A stretch of DNA of 5,321 nt from Burkholderiaceae bacterium (GTDB lineage: Bacteria > Pseudomonadota > Gammaproteobacteria > Burkholderiales > Burkholderiaceae), in NCBI GenBank assembly GCA_017997515.1, contig JAGOEY010000088.1, positions 1,640-6,960 of the forward strand, written 5' to 3'. This document shows positions 1 to 5,321 of the stretch, in pieces; position 1 is the first letter of the stretch; each line of letters starts with the position of its first letter. The notes under the pieces are model-generated. The model worked only from the letters and a program-made list of their open reading frames with translations, searched no databases and had not been told where the DNA came from. The position numbers and the translations under genes are program-made.

Positions 1-750
1 GACGTGGGGCTGCACAAAACTCAGCGGCAACCAGCCCCAGCCCAGCCCGGCGCTGATCAGCCCCAGCGCCGCCACCGGGTTGTCGGTGCGCCAGGTGTGG
101 CGGGCAAACACAAAACGCGGGTCGGTGGTGGCGAGGTCGCGGCTGGCCACCACGATCTGGCGCGTGGTGGTCAGGTGTTGCTCACGCAGCAGGCTCCCGC
201 CCTGTGTGGCCTGCAGCACCGGGTGGCTGGGGGCCATCACGGCCACCAGCACTTCGCTGCCCACCTCCTCAAACCCCTCGCGGCCGTCCAGGCTGGGCCG
301 CTCGAACACCAGCGCCAGCTGCACCCGGCCTTCGTGTAACAGGCGCAGCGCGTCGGCCTGTGGTGCGGCCAGCACTTCCACGTCCAGCAGCGGATAGTCC
401 TGCGCCAGGGTGGCCAGCGGTGTGCTCCAGCGGGCGGACAGCAGTTCGGGCGCAATGGCCAGAGTGAGGCGGCTTTCCAGCCCCTGCGTCAGCGCCAGCG
501 CCTGGGCGTCAAGCTGGCGCAGCTGGGCCGCCAGCAAACGTGCCTGGGGCTCCAGCGACCGGGCGGCGGCGGTGGGCTGGGGCTCGCGGCCACTGCGGTC
601 AAAAAGCAACAGATCCAGCTCGGCCTCCAGGTGCCCGATGGCCATACTCACCGCCGACGGCACCCGCCCCAGCGCCCGCGCTGCGGCCGAAAAAGAGCCT
701 TTGTCCAGCACAGCCAGAAACACCTGCACGTTGTCGGTGGTGAATGCCAT
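1..750 (-). CDS. LysR-family transcriptional regulator, C-terminus outside the window
   Basis: The reading frame runs from ATG at 750-748 to the window edge without a stop, giving 250 residues; the family is usually 290-310, so roughly the last 40-60 are missing. The N-terminus is a LysR winged helix-turn-helix at about residues 3-60. It shows F11-L-A-V, the S19-F-S-A-A-A-R-A-L helix, S32-A-V-S recognition helix, H40-L-E and L49-F-D-R followed by P59-T. A linker helix rich in Leu, Gln and Ala spans about 60-90, and the periplasmic-binding-protein-like effector domain starts near residue 92 (RLTLAIAPELL). The start is chosen because MAFTTDNVQVFLAV aligns with typical LysR N-termini, although the bases just upstream (TGGCCCC) form no Shine-Dalgarno site. 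The gene is divergent from the PACE pump at 852-1289, with 101 bp between the starts. By analogy with AceR/AceI of Acinetobacter it probably controls that pump and itself; the effector is unknown. Family assignment is firm, target inferred. Confidence 0.93.
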   Translation of the reverse strand, partial: MAFTTDNVQVFLAVLDKGSFSAAARALGRVPSAVSMAIGHLEAELDLLLFDRSGREPQPTAAARSLEPQARLLAAQLRQLDAQALALTQGLESRLTLAIAPELLSARWSTPLATLAQDYPLLDVEVLAAPQADALRLLHEGRVQLALVFERPSLDGREGFEEVGSEVLVAVMAPSHPVLQATQGGSLLREQHLTTTRQIVVASRDLATTDPRFVFARHTWRTDNPVAALGLISAGLGWGWLPLSFVQPHV

Positions 751-757
751 GGGGCCA

Positions 758-817
758 ATCTGTCAAAAAAACTGAAATAAGCTGACTTTATATATCAGAT
801 TGACAGATATAAAGTCA
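758..817. promoter_or_regulatory. Divergent LysR/PACE operator region with nested palindromes
   Basis: Three symmetric elements are visible in the gap between the divergent genes. First, an 11-bp perfect inverted repeat, TGACTTTATAT at 783-793 and ATATAAAGTCA at 807-817. Second, nested in it and offset by one base, TATATC at 791-796 and GATATA at 806-811 around a 9-bp spacer; T795 and A807 give the T-N11-A spacing of LysR boxes. Third, ATCTGTCAA at 758-766 is the exact reverse complement of TTGACAGAT at 800-808, a possible second half-site nearer the regulator gene. LysR proteins typically bind as tetramers to a recognition site plus an activation site, and this layout fits. Binding is inferred from symmetry and context only. 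Confidence 0.7.
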
Positions 818-818
818 C
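789..818 (-). promoter_or_regulatory. Candidate promoter of the LysR-family gene
   Basis: Read on the minus strand, TATATA at 794-789 is a plausible -10 box, preceded by TG at 797-796, an extended -10 arrangement. A weak -35 match, GTGACT at 818-813, lies 18 bp upstream. Transcription would start near 782, giving a leader of about 30 nt. The whole promoter lies inside the palindromes, so binding of the regulator would be expected to block its own transcription, the common LysR autorepression. AT-rich palindromes can mimic -10 boxes, so this is tentative. Confidence 0.4.
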
Positions 819-828
819 CCCATTCAAC
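800..828 (+). promoter_or_regulatory. Candidate promoter of the PACE efflux gene
   Basis: TTGACA at 800-805 is a perfect consensus -35 box in the spacer of the operator palindrome. At 17-bp spacing the -10 position (823-828, TTCAAC) matches the consensus poorly, at three of six bases. A strong -35 with a weak -10 inside a LysR-type operator fits an activator-dependent promoter. The start site would be near 835, just upstream of the ribosome binding site. The -35 is seen; its use is inferred. Confidence 0.4.
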
Positions 829-851
829 AAACAACCGCAGAAGGAACAGTG

Positions 852-1289
852 ATGCAAGGGGTGAAGCGCAAGGTGGTCTATGTCAGCCTGTACGAAGGTA
901 TTGCCATCGTGGTGGCCACGCTGGGTTTGGCGGGTATGTCGGGCCAGGACGTACACACGGCAGGCGGCGTGGCGGTGGCTGCGTCGGTGATTGCGATCCT
1001 CTGGAACCTGGCGTTCAACACCATGTTTGAAGCCTGGGAAGCACGCCAGGCCGTCAAAGGCCGCAGCCTGAAGCGCCGTATTGCCCACGCCATTGGTTTT
1101 GAGGGCGGGCTGATTGCCTTTTTGGTGCCGCTGATTGCCTGGTGGTTTGGCATCTCCCTGTGGCAGGCGCTGCTGATGGACCTGGGGCTGGTGGTGTTTT
1201 TTCTGGTCTACACCTTTGTTTTCAACTGGAGTTTTGACCGCATTTTTGGCCTGCCTGCATCGGCCATGGCGGGTGCACAGCCTGCCTGA
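852..1289 (+). CDS. PACE-family multidrug efflux transporter (AceI-like)
   Basis: This 145-residue inner-membrane protein belongs to the proteobacterial antimicrobial compound efflux family, proton-driven pumps exporting chlorhexidine and other cationic or hydrophobic biocides. It has the family's tandem pair of two-helix units: membrane segments at about residues 8-28, 38-59, 78-99 and 103-125. Three of four signature motifs are clear: WNLAFNTMFE (51-60), RIAHAIGFEGG (76-86) and YTFVFNWSFD (120-129). The first is altered: where AceI has RxxH before its acidic residue, this protein has K7-V-V-Y10, followed by Y14-E15-G16. Glu15 sits at the number of the essential AceI glutamate. ATG at 852 is preferred over the adjoining GTG at 849 because AAGGA at 841-845 is then 6 nt upstream and Glu15 falls in register. 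It is divergent from a LysR gene, the usual setting for AceI homologues. The actual substrate cannot be read from sequence; some PACE proteins export polyamines such as short-chain diamines. Confidence 0.93.
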   Translation: MQGVKRKVVYVSLYEGIAIVVATLGLAGMSGQDVHTAGGVAVAASVIAILWNLAFNTMFEAWEARQAVKGRSLKRRIAHAIGFEGGLIAFLVPLIAWWFGISLWQALLMDLGLVVFFLVYTFVFNWSFDRIFGLPASAMAGAQPA

Positions 1290-1308
1290 TAACGGCACAA
1301 ATACAGAA

Positions 1309-1399
1309 CTTCTGCCGGCGTGAACGCCCACGCTAGGCCAGAAGGGGCAAATGGGCCGGGCAATGGCGACCATCCGGCGCGCACGTTCCTGCGGTTTTT
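1309..1399 (+). terminator. Stem-loops after the PACE gene, possible weak terminator
   Basis: Two stem-loops follow the pump stop codon. The first (1309-1344) pairs CTTCTG with CAGAAG on the outside and GCGTG (1318-1322) with CACGC (1329-1333) inside, with small bulges. The second (1355-1378) pairs GCCGG with CCGGC and ATGG with CCAT around a CGA loop, with a 3-nt bulge. A short stem CGCA/TGCG (1380-1393) then precedes TTTTT at 1395-1399. No strong stem directly abuts a T-run, so intrinsic termination is uncertain; the hairpins may instead protect the 3' end of the pump mRNA. Confidence 0.3.
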
Positions 1400-1412
1400 G
1401 TCGGTGCGGTGA

Positions 1413-1469
1413 TTTGCTATTGATTTTGTAGCTTCCTGCGCTGATAGGACGGGCGCAAAAGCCTGATTT
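1413..1469 (+). repeat. Comamonadaceae-type intergenic repeat, copy A
   Basis: The stretch opens with TTTGCTATTGATTTTGTAGC, continues through a small hairpin (GCTT 1431-1434 and TGCGC 1437-1441 against GCGCA 1453-1457 and AAGC 1459-1462), and ends with AGCCTGATTT. It matches from memory a short REP-like element found many times in intergenic DNA of Rhodoferax, Polaromonas, Acidovorax and Comamonas. A second, diverged copy in the opposite orientation lies at 4402-4459. The two share the TTTGCTA end, a TAGCT block, the CTGCGC/GCGC stem arms and a T-rich end. Function is unknown. A short inverted repeat, GCCTGA (1461-1466) and TCAGGC (1479-1484), overlaps its right end. Confidence 0.65.
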
Positions 1470-1522
1470 CATTCTGATTCAGGCGCTGATGGGCCGTATG
1501 CAGCAGAAACCCGGCCCGCCGT

Positions 1523-1528
1523 TAAAAT
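1523..1528 (+). promoter_or_regulatory. Probable -10 box of the metH promoter
   Basis: TAAAAT matches the TATAAT consensus at five of six bases in otherwise GC-rich DNA. It lies 7-8 bases before the first paired base of the riboswitch, so transcription would start at about 1535, exactly where the aptamer needs to begin. No convincing -35 box is seen 16-18 bp upstream. Position relative to the riboswitch is the main support. Confidence 0.6.
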
Positions 1529-1534
1529 CCACGC

Positions 1535-1609
1535 TCCCCAAGGAGCGTTGCAGCGGACCGTCTGAAAGGCGGCCCGTCAGGCTTGGGATTCCTTCCGCAA
1601 CGACGCTCA
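1535..1609 (+). promoter_or_regulatory. S-adenosylhomocysteine (SAH) riboswitch in the metH leader
   Basis: The segment has the layout and conserved bases of the proteobacterial SAH riboswitch, known upstream of ahcY and metH. P1 forms between GAGCG (1543-1547) and CGCTC (1604-1608), continued by TTGC (1548-1551) with GCAA (1597-1600) across a CGA bulge (1601-1603). The H-type pseudoknot pairs CCCAAG (1537-1542) with CTTGGG (1582-1587). A variable hairpin, CCGTC (1558-1562) with GGCGG (1568-1572), lies inside, followed by the conserved TCAGGCT segment at the ligand pocket (1578-1583). SAH is the product of SAM-dependent methylation and inhibits methyltransferases. The class is known to raise expression of SAH-recycling genes when SAH accumulates. 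Here the P1 3' strand runs into an anti-Shine-Dalgarno sequence, which suggests an ON switch at translation. A cobalamin riboswitch was considered and excluded: no B12 box is present and the region is too short. Confidence 0.93.
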
Positions 1610-1634
1610 CCTGACCCGCGCCTCCACAGGTGAG
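1606..1634 (+). promoter_or_regulatory. Hairpin sequestering the metH Shine-Dalgarno sequence
   Basis: CTCACCTG (1606-1613) is the perfect reverse complement of CAGGTGAG (1627-1634), with a 13-nt loop. The right arm holds the metH ribosome binding site AGGTGA (1628-1633), 5 nt before ATG 1639. The left arm starts with CTC 1606-1608, the last three bases of riboswitch P1. P1 and this hairpin therefore compete: without SAH the hairpin can form fully and hide the ribosome site; with SAH, P1 takes CTC away and weakens it. Pairing is seen directly; the switching is inferred. Confidence 0.8.
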
Positions 1635-1638
1635 AACC

Positions 1639-4380
1639 ATGTCCGCTGAAATGTCCCCGCCTCCCATGATGCTGTCCGGCCTGGAGCCGGTCACCATTGG
1701 TGACGGCACCCTGTTCGTCAACATCGGCGAACGCACCAACGTCACTGGCTCGAAAGCCTTCGCCCGCATGATTTTGAACGGCGAGTTCGACCAGGCTTTG
1801 TCGGTCGCACGCCAGCAGGTGGAAAACGGTGCGCAGGTGATCGACATCAACATGGACGAAGCCATGCTCGACAGCAAGGCGGCCATGGTGCGTTTCCTGA
1901 ACCTGATCGCAAGTGAGCCCGACATTGCACGGGTGCCGATCATGGTGGACAGCTCGAAGTGGGATGTGATCGAGGCCGGGCTGCGCTGTATCCAGGGCAA
2001 AGGCATCGTTAACTCCATCAGCATGAAAGAGGGCGTGGAGCAGTTCAAACACCAGGCCCGCCTGGTGCGGCGCTACGGCGCGGCGGCCGTGGTGATGGCG
2101 TTTGACGAACAAGGCCAGGCCGACACCTACGCCCGCAAGATCGAGATTTGTGAGCGCGCCTACCGCATCCTGGTGGACGAGGTGGGTTTCCCGCCCGAAG
2201 ACATCATCTTCGACCCGAACATCTTTGCAGTCGCCACCGGGATTGAAGAGCACAACAACTACGCGGTCGATTTCATCGAAGCCGTGCGCTGGATCAAGCA
2301 GAACCTGCCGGGCGCCAAGATCTCGGGTGGTGTGTCGAACGTGAGCTTCAGCTTCCGCGGCAACGACCCGGTGCGTGAGGCGATCCACACCGTGTTCCTG
2401 TACCACGCTATTCAAGCGGGTATGGACATGGGCATCGTCAACGCGGGCATGGTGGGTGTGTACGACGACCTGGAGCCCGTGCTGCGTGAGCGCGTCGAAG
2501 ACGTGGTGTTGAACCGCCGCCCCGACGCCGGTGAGCGCCTGGTCGAGATTGCCGACAGCGCCAAGAGTGGTGCCAAGGACGAAAGCAAAAAGCTCGAATG
2601 GCGCGGCACACCCGAGTCACCGGTGGCTGTAGAACAGCGCCTGAGCCACGCCATGGTGCACGGCATCACCGACTTCATCGTCGAAGACACCGAAGAGGCT
2701 TACCGCGCCCTCCTGGCCAAGGGTGGCCGCCCGCTGCATGTGATTGAAGGCCCCTTGATGGCGGGTATGAGTATCGTGGGTGACCTGTTTGGCGCTGGCA
2801 AGATGTTCCTGCCGCAGGTGGTGAAAAGTGCGCGCGTGATGAAGTCGGCCGTGGCGCACCTGATCCCCTACATCGAGGAAGAAAAACGCCAGGACGAAGC
2901 CGCCGGGCGCGACGTGCGCACCAAGGGCAAGATCATCATCGCCACCGTGAAGGGCGACGTACACGACATTGGCAAGAACATCGTCACCGTGGTTTTGCAG
3001 TGCAACAACTTCGAGGTGGTGAACATGGGTGTGATGGTGCCTTGCCACGAAATTCTGGCGCGCGCCAAGGTCGAGGGCGCCGACATCGTGGGCCTGTCTG
3101 GCCTGATCACCCCGAGCCTGGAAGAGATGCAGTACGTGGCCGGCGAGATGCAGAAGGACGACCACTTCCGTATCAAGAAGATCCCGCTGATGATTGGCGG
3201 CGCCACCACCAGCCGCGTACACACGGCGGTGAAAATTGCGCACCACTACGAAGGCCCGGTGGTGTATGTGCCCGATGCATCGCGCAGTGTGGGTGTGGCG
3301 CAAAGCCTGCTGGGCGACGGCGCGGGGGCGTTTATCGAGGAGCTGAACGCCGACTACGACAAGGTGCGCCGGCAACACGCCAACAAGAAACAAACCCCGC
3401 TCTGGCCGCTGGCCAAATGCCGCGCCAACAAGACCCCGATCGACTGGACGGCTTACCAGCCCAAAACGCCCAAGTTCATCGGCCGCCGCGTGTTCAAGAA
3501 TTTCGACCTGACCGAGCTGGCCCGCTACATCGACTGGGGCCCGTTTTTCCAGACCTGGGACCTGGCCGGGCCCTACCCCGCCATCCTGACCGACGAAGTG
3601 GTGGGGGTGGAGGCGACCCGCGTGTTTGCCGACGCGCAGGCCATGCTCAAACGCGTGGTCGAAGGTCGCTGGCTCACCGCCAACGGCGTGATTGGCCTGT
3701 ACCCGGCCAACACGGTCAACGACGACGACATCCAGCTGTACACCGACGAGACCCGTACCGACGTGGCGCTGACCTGGTACGGCCTGCGCCAGCAGACCGA
3801 GAAACAGGCGATTGAAGGTGTCATGCGCCCCAGCCGCTGCCTGGCCGACTTTGTCGCTCCTCAGAGTAGTGGCATTGCCGACTACGCCGGGATGTTTGCT
3901 GTCACCGCAGGCATCGGGGCAGAGAAGAAGGAGGCGCAGTTCATGGCCGAGCTGGATGACTACTCGAGCATCATGTTCAAGTCCATCGCTGACCGACTGG
4001 CCGAGGCCTTTGCCGAATGCCTGCACCACCGCGTGCGCACCGACCTGTGGGGCACGTCGCCGCAGGAGTCACTCAGCATCGACGATCTGGTGAATGAGAA
4101 ATACACCGGCATCCGCCCCGCGCCCGGTTACCCGGCCTGCCCCGACCACAGCGCCAAACAGGACATGTTCGAGGTGCTGCAGTGTGCGGAAATTGGCATG
4201 GGCCTGACCGAAAGCCTGGCGATGACGCCTGCAGCCAGCGTCAGCGGCTTCTACATTGGCCACCCCGACAGCGTGTATTTCAACGTCGGCAAAATCGCCG
4301 AAGACCAGCTGCAGGATCTGGCGCGCCGCCGTGGTGTGCCCGAAAAAGACCTGCAGCGCCTGCTGGCACCGAACCTGTGA
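1639..4380 (+). CDS. metH: Cobalamin-dependent methionine synthase, folate/B12/reactivation modules (split MetH)
   Basis: The 913-residue product covers all of MetH except the N-terminal zinc-dependent homocysteine-binding barrel. The enzyme moves a methyl group from 5-methyltetrahydrofolate via cob(I)alamin to homocysteine in the cytoplasm. Modules in order: pterin-binding barrel at about 24-290 (N28[11 protein letters not shown]102-V-D-S-S, N125-S-I-S); four-helix cap at about 325-415 (H337-A-M, M389-F-L-P-Q-V-V); B12-binding Rossmann domain at about 430-560 with G439-D-V-H442-D-I-G445, where His442 is the lower cobalt ligand, plus S487-G-L-I-T and G520-G-A-T-T-S; and the SAM-dependent reactivation domain at about 605-905 with R826-P-A-P-G-Y831 then P835-D-H. 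E. coli MetH has 1227 residues; about 310-350 are absent here, as in betaproteobacteria that encode the homocysteine module separately. That partner is not in this window. ATG 1639 is chosen over the in-frame GTG at 1630, which lies inside the ribosome site. SAH riboswitch control is indicated by the leader. Confidence 0.96.
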   Translation: MSAEMSPPPMMLSGLEPVTIGDGTLFVNIGERTNVTGSKAFARMILNGEFDQALSVARQQVENGAQVIDINMDEAMLDSKAAMVRFLNLIASEPDIARVPIMVDSSKWDVIEAGLRCIQGKGIVNSISMKEGVEQFKHQARLVRRYGAAAVVMAFDEQGQADTYARKIEICERAYRILVDEVGFPPEDIIFDPNIFAVATGIEEHNNYAVDFIEAVRWIKQNLPGAKISGGVSNVSFSFRGNDPVREAIHTVFLYHAIQAGMDMGIVNAGMVGVYDDLEPVLRERVEDVVLNRRPDAGERLVEIADSAKSGAKDESKKLEWRGTPESPVAVEQRLSHAMVHGITDFIVEDTEEAYRALLAKGGRPLHVIEGPLMAGMSIVGDLFGAGKMFLPQVVKSARVMKSAVAHLIPYIEEEKRQDEAAGRDVRTKGKIIIATVKGDVHDIGKNIVTVVLQCNNFEVVNMGVMVPCHEILARAKVEGADIVGLSGLITPSLEEMQYVAGEMQKDDHFRIKKIPLMIGGATTSRVHTAVKIAHHYEGPVVYVPDASRSVGVAQSLLGDGAGAFIEELNADYDKVRRQHANKKQTPLWPLAKCRANKTPIDWTAYQPKTPKFIGRRVFKNFDLTELARYIDWGPFFQTWDLAGPYPAILTDEVVGVEATRVFADAQAMLKRVVEGRWLTANGVIGLYPANTVNDDDIQLYTDETRTDVALTWYGLRQQTEKQAIEGVMRPSRCLADFVAPQSSGIADYAGMFAVTAGIGAEKKEAQFMAELDDYSSIMFKSIADRLAEAFAECLHHRVRTDLWGTSPQESLSIDDLVNEKYTGIRPAPGYPACPDHSAKQDMFEVLQCAEIGMGLTESLAMTPAASVSGFYIGHPDSVYFNVGKIAEDQLQDLARRRGVPEKDLQRLLAPNL

Positions 4381-4401
4381 CTATGCCGCTGTTTTTTAAG
4401 C

Positions 4402-4459
4402 AAAAAGTGCCTCTAGCGCACGTTCTGCGTGCGCAGTCAGCTATGTATTTGGTAGCAAA
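4402..4459 (-). repeat. Comamonadaceae-type intergenic repeat, copy B (inverted)
   Basis: Read on the minus strand this begins TTTGCTACCAAATACATAGC and aligns with copy A at 1413-1469 through TTTGCTA, the TAGCT block, CTGCGC, an A-rich centre, the GCGC arm and the T-rich end. Its centre is a perfect 7-bp stem, GCGCACG (4416-4422) with CGTGCGC (4428-4434), around a TTCTG loop. The stem begins 36 nt after the metH stop. No T-run follows it on the plus strand, so it is not a classical intrinsic terminator, though it may attenuate read-through or protect the metH mRNA end. It fills 58 of the 90 bases between metH and yihY. Confidence 0.65.
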
Positions 4460-4470
4460 AGGATGCCATC

Positions 4471-5321
4471 ATGGCCATTGAGCTGCCCCGCTGGCTGGAC
4501 GGTGCGCGCATCCGCACGCAGCGCCGGGCCACGCTGCTGTGGCGGCAGGTGCGCGCGCCGGCGCGCCCGGTGTTGCGCGCCGTCAACCTCTGGCTCGATG
4601 CCGATGGGCTGCGTATGAGTGCGGCCATGTCTTTCTACGGCATCCTGAGCCTGGCCCCGCTGGTGGCGCTGATCGTCTCGGTGCTGGGGCGCTGGCTCGA
4701 CATGGAGCGGCTGGAAGCCAACCTGATGGGCCGTATCAGTGCGGGCCTGGGCCAGCAGGCGGCCGACGTGGTGCAGCAGTCGCTGGGCAACGCCTTCACC
4801 AGTGACGGCACGGCCACATCGCTGCTGACCTTTCTGGTGTTTGCGTCGGGTGCGCTGGGGGTGTTTGCCGAGCTGTTGTTCGCCTTCGAGCGGCTGTGGC
4901 GTTTTGGCCGCCCCGACATGCCAGCCCTGCCGTGGTGGAACAGCGTGTTGCTGCACCTGCGCAGCCTGCTCTACATCCTGGTGATGGGGATTTTGCTGGT
5001 GGTGTCGTTGGTAGCCTCCACCGTCATGACCTTGCTGGTGGGGCGGGTCGAGGCATTTGTGGCTCTGGGCCCGGTGCTGCCCTGGATCAACGAGCTGGTG
5101 GCCTTTGTGGCCTGCACCCTGCTGTTCATCGGCCTGATGCGTATGAGCACCGGCCCCAAACCCGATTTGCGCCACCTGGCCTGGGGCGCAGTGGTCGGGG
5201 CGGTGTTGTTCAGCCTGGTGCGCCACGCGCTGGCCAGTTACCTGACTGCCGCGCCCATCGTGAACGCCTATGGCGCAGCGGGCTCGATGGTCGCGGTGCT
5301 GATGTGGTTCTACATCACGTC
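4471..5321 (+). CDS. YihY/BrkB-family inner-membrane protein, C-terminus outside the window
   Basis: The frame opens at ATG 4471 with AAAAGGA (4457-4463) 7 nt upstream and stays open to the window end, giving 283 residues; homologues run from about 290 to over 400. Family hallmarks are S50-A-A-M-S-F-Y-G-I-L-S-L-A-P63 in the first membrane helix, F139-E-R-L-W143 ending the second, and near the end N265-A-Y-G-A-A-G-S272 followed by V-A-V-L-M-W-F-Y. Six hydrophobic segments are visible at about 51-73, 117-139, 165-191, 204-223, 236-258 and 269-283 onward. A basic N-terminal region (about residues 12-36) precedes them. The family was once called ribonuclease BN, but the E. coli RNase BN activity belongs to another gene (rbn/elaC). 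BrkB was linked to serum resistance in Bordetella, but the molecular function remains unsettled. The 90-bp gap to metH allows partial cotranscription, yet no shared pathway is evident. Confidence 0.92.
   Translation, partial: MAIELPRWLDGARIRTQRRATLLWRQVRAPARPVLRAVNLWLDADGLRMSAAMSFYGILSLAPLVALIVSVLGRWLDMERLEANLMGRISAGLGQQAADVVQQSLGNAFTSDGTATSLLTFLVFASGALGVFAELLFAFERLWRFGRPDMPALPWWNSVLLHLRSLLYILVMGILLVVSLVASTVMTLLVGRVEAFVALGPVLPWINELVAFVACTLLFIGLMRMSTGPKPDLRHLAWGAVVGAVLFSLVRHALASYLTAAPIVNAYGAAGSMVAVLMWFYIT

Noticed and set aside
849..851. GTG immediately before ATG 852 as the PACE start
   Set aside because: It would be only 3 nt from AAGGA, whereas ATG 852 has 6-nt spacing and puts the conserved glutamate at residue 15 as in AceI.
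795..1472. Open frame of 225 codons on the minus strand across the PACE gene and intergenic region
   Set aside because: It is antisense to a clear PACE protein, extends through the operator and a repeat, and its translation is low-complexity and basic, with no domain.
1630..1632. In-frame GTG as an upstream start for metH
   Set aside because: This GTG is part of the AGGTGA ribosome binding site for ATG 1639 and would itself have no ribosome site.
1290..1638. Cobalamin riboswitch upstream of metH
   Set aside because: B12 control would be plausible for this gene, but no B12-box-like sequence or large multi-stem fold is visible; the conserved bases match the SAH class instead.
1522..2415. Open frame of 297 codons on the minus strand over the metH 5' end and riboswitch
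   Set aside because: It is antisense to the conserved metH folate domain and runs through the riboswitch; its composition is that of a shadow frame and it has no family resemblance.
3000..3815. Plus-strand open frame of 271 codons in another frame within metH
   Set aside because: It is Arg/Gly/Pro-rich and lies within the B12 and reactivation domains of metH, whose motifs are continuous in the other frame.
2617..4029. Long open frame (470 codons) on the minus strand
   Set aside because: It lies wholly inside metH on the opposite strand, is rich in His, Val, Gly and Arg as expected from the reverse complement of GC-rich coding DNA, and shows no recognisable domain.
4441..5226. Open frame of 261 codons on the minus strand opposite the yihY-family gene
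   Set aside because: The product is dominated by His, Gln and Arg, a shadow of the hydrophobic Leu/Val/Ala codons on the plus strand; the plus-strand protein has clear family motifs.

Overview
The window reads as ordinary chromosomal DNA of a GC-rich betaproteobacterium, most likely family Comamonadaceae (Rhodoferax, Polaromonas or Acidovorax relatives). Three things point there: the strong G/C bias at third codon positions; a MetH lacking its homocysteine-binding module, preceded by an S-adenosylhomocysteine (SAH) riboswitch; and two copies of an intergenic repeat that I recall as widespread in Comamonadaceae genomes. I see no mobile element, CRISPR array, tRNA or rRNA.

Layout. (1) Positions 750 to 1, minus strand: a LysR-family regulator whose C-terminus lies outside the window. 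(2) Positions 751-851: a 101-bp divergent control region with nested palindromes. (3) Positions 852-1289, plus strand: a PACE-family small multidrug efflux protein. The pair resembles the AceR/AceI arrangement, so the LysR protein is probably the regulator of the pump. (4) Positions 1290-1638: a non-coding stretch with stem-loops after the pump gene, repeat copy A, a probable -10 box, an SAH riboswitch and a hairpin that buries the metH Shine-Dalgarno sequence. (5) Positions 1639-4380, plus strand: metH, encoding the folate, cobalamin and reactivation modules of cobalamin-dependent methionine synthase. (6) Positions 4381-4470: a 90-bp gap mostly filled by repeat copy B, in the opposite orientation to copy A. 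(7) Positions 4471-5321, plus strand: a YihY/BrkB-family inner-membrane protein cut by the window end.

How it works together. The LysR/PACE pair forms one regulatory unit and metH a second one under riboswitch control. The yihY gene is downstream in the same direction and may be partly cotranscribed, but has no evident functional link to methionine synthesis. The best signal in the window is the metH leader. The 3' strand of the riboswitch P1 stem shares three bases with a perfect 8-bp hairpin that covers the Shine-Dalgarno sequence. This gives a visible mechanism by which SAH binding would switch metH translation on. No wholly new system is evident.
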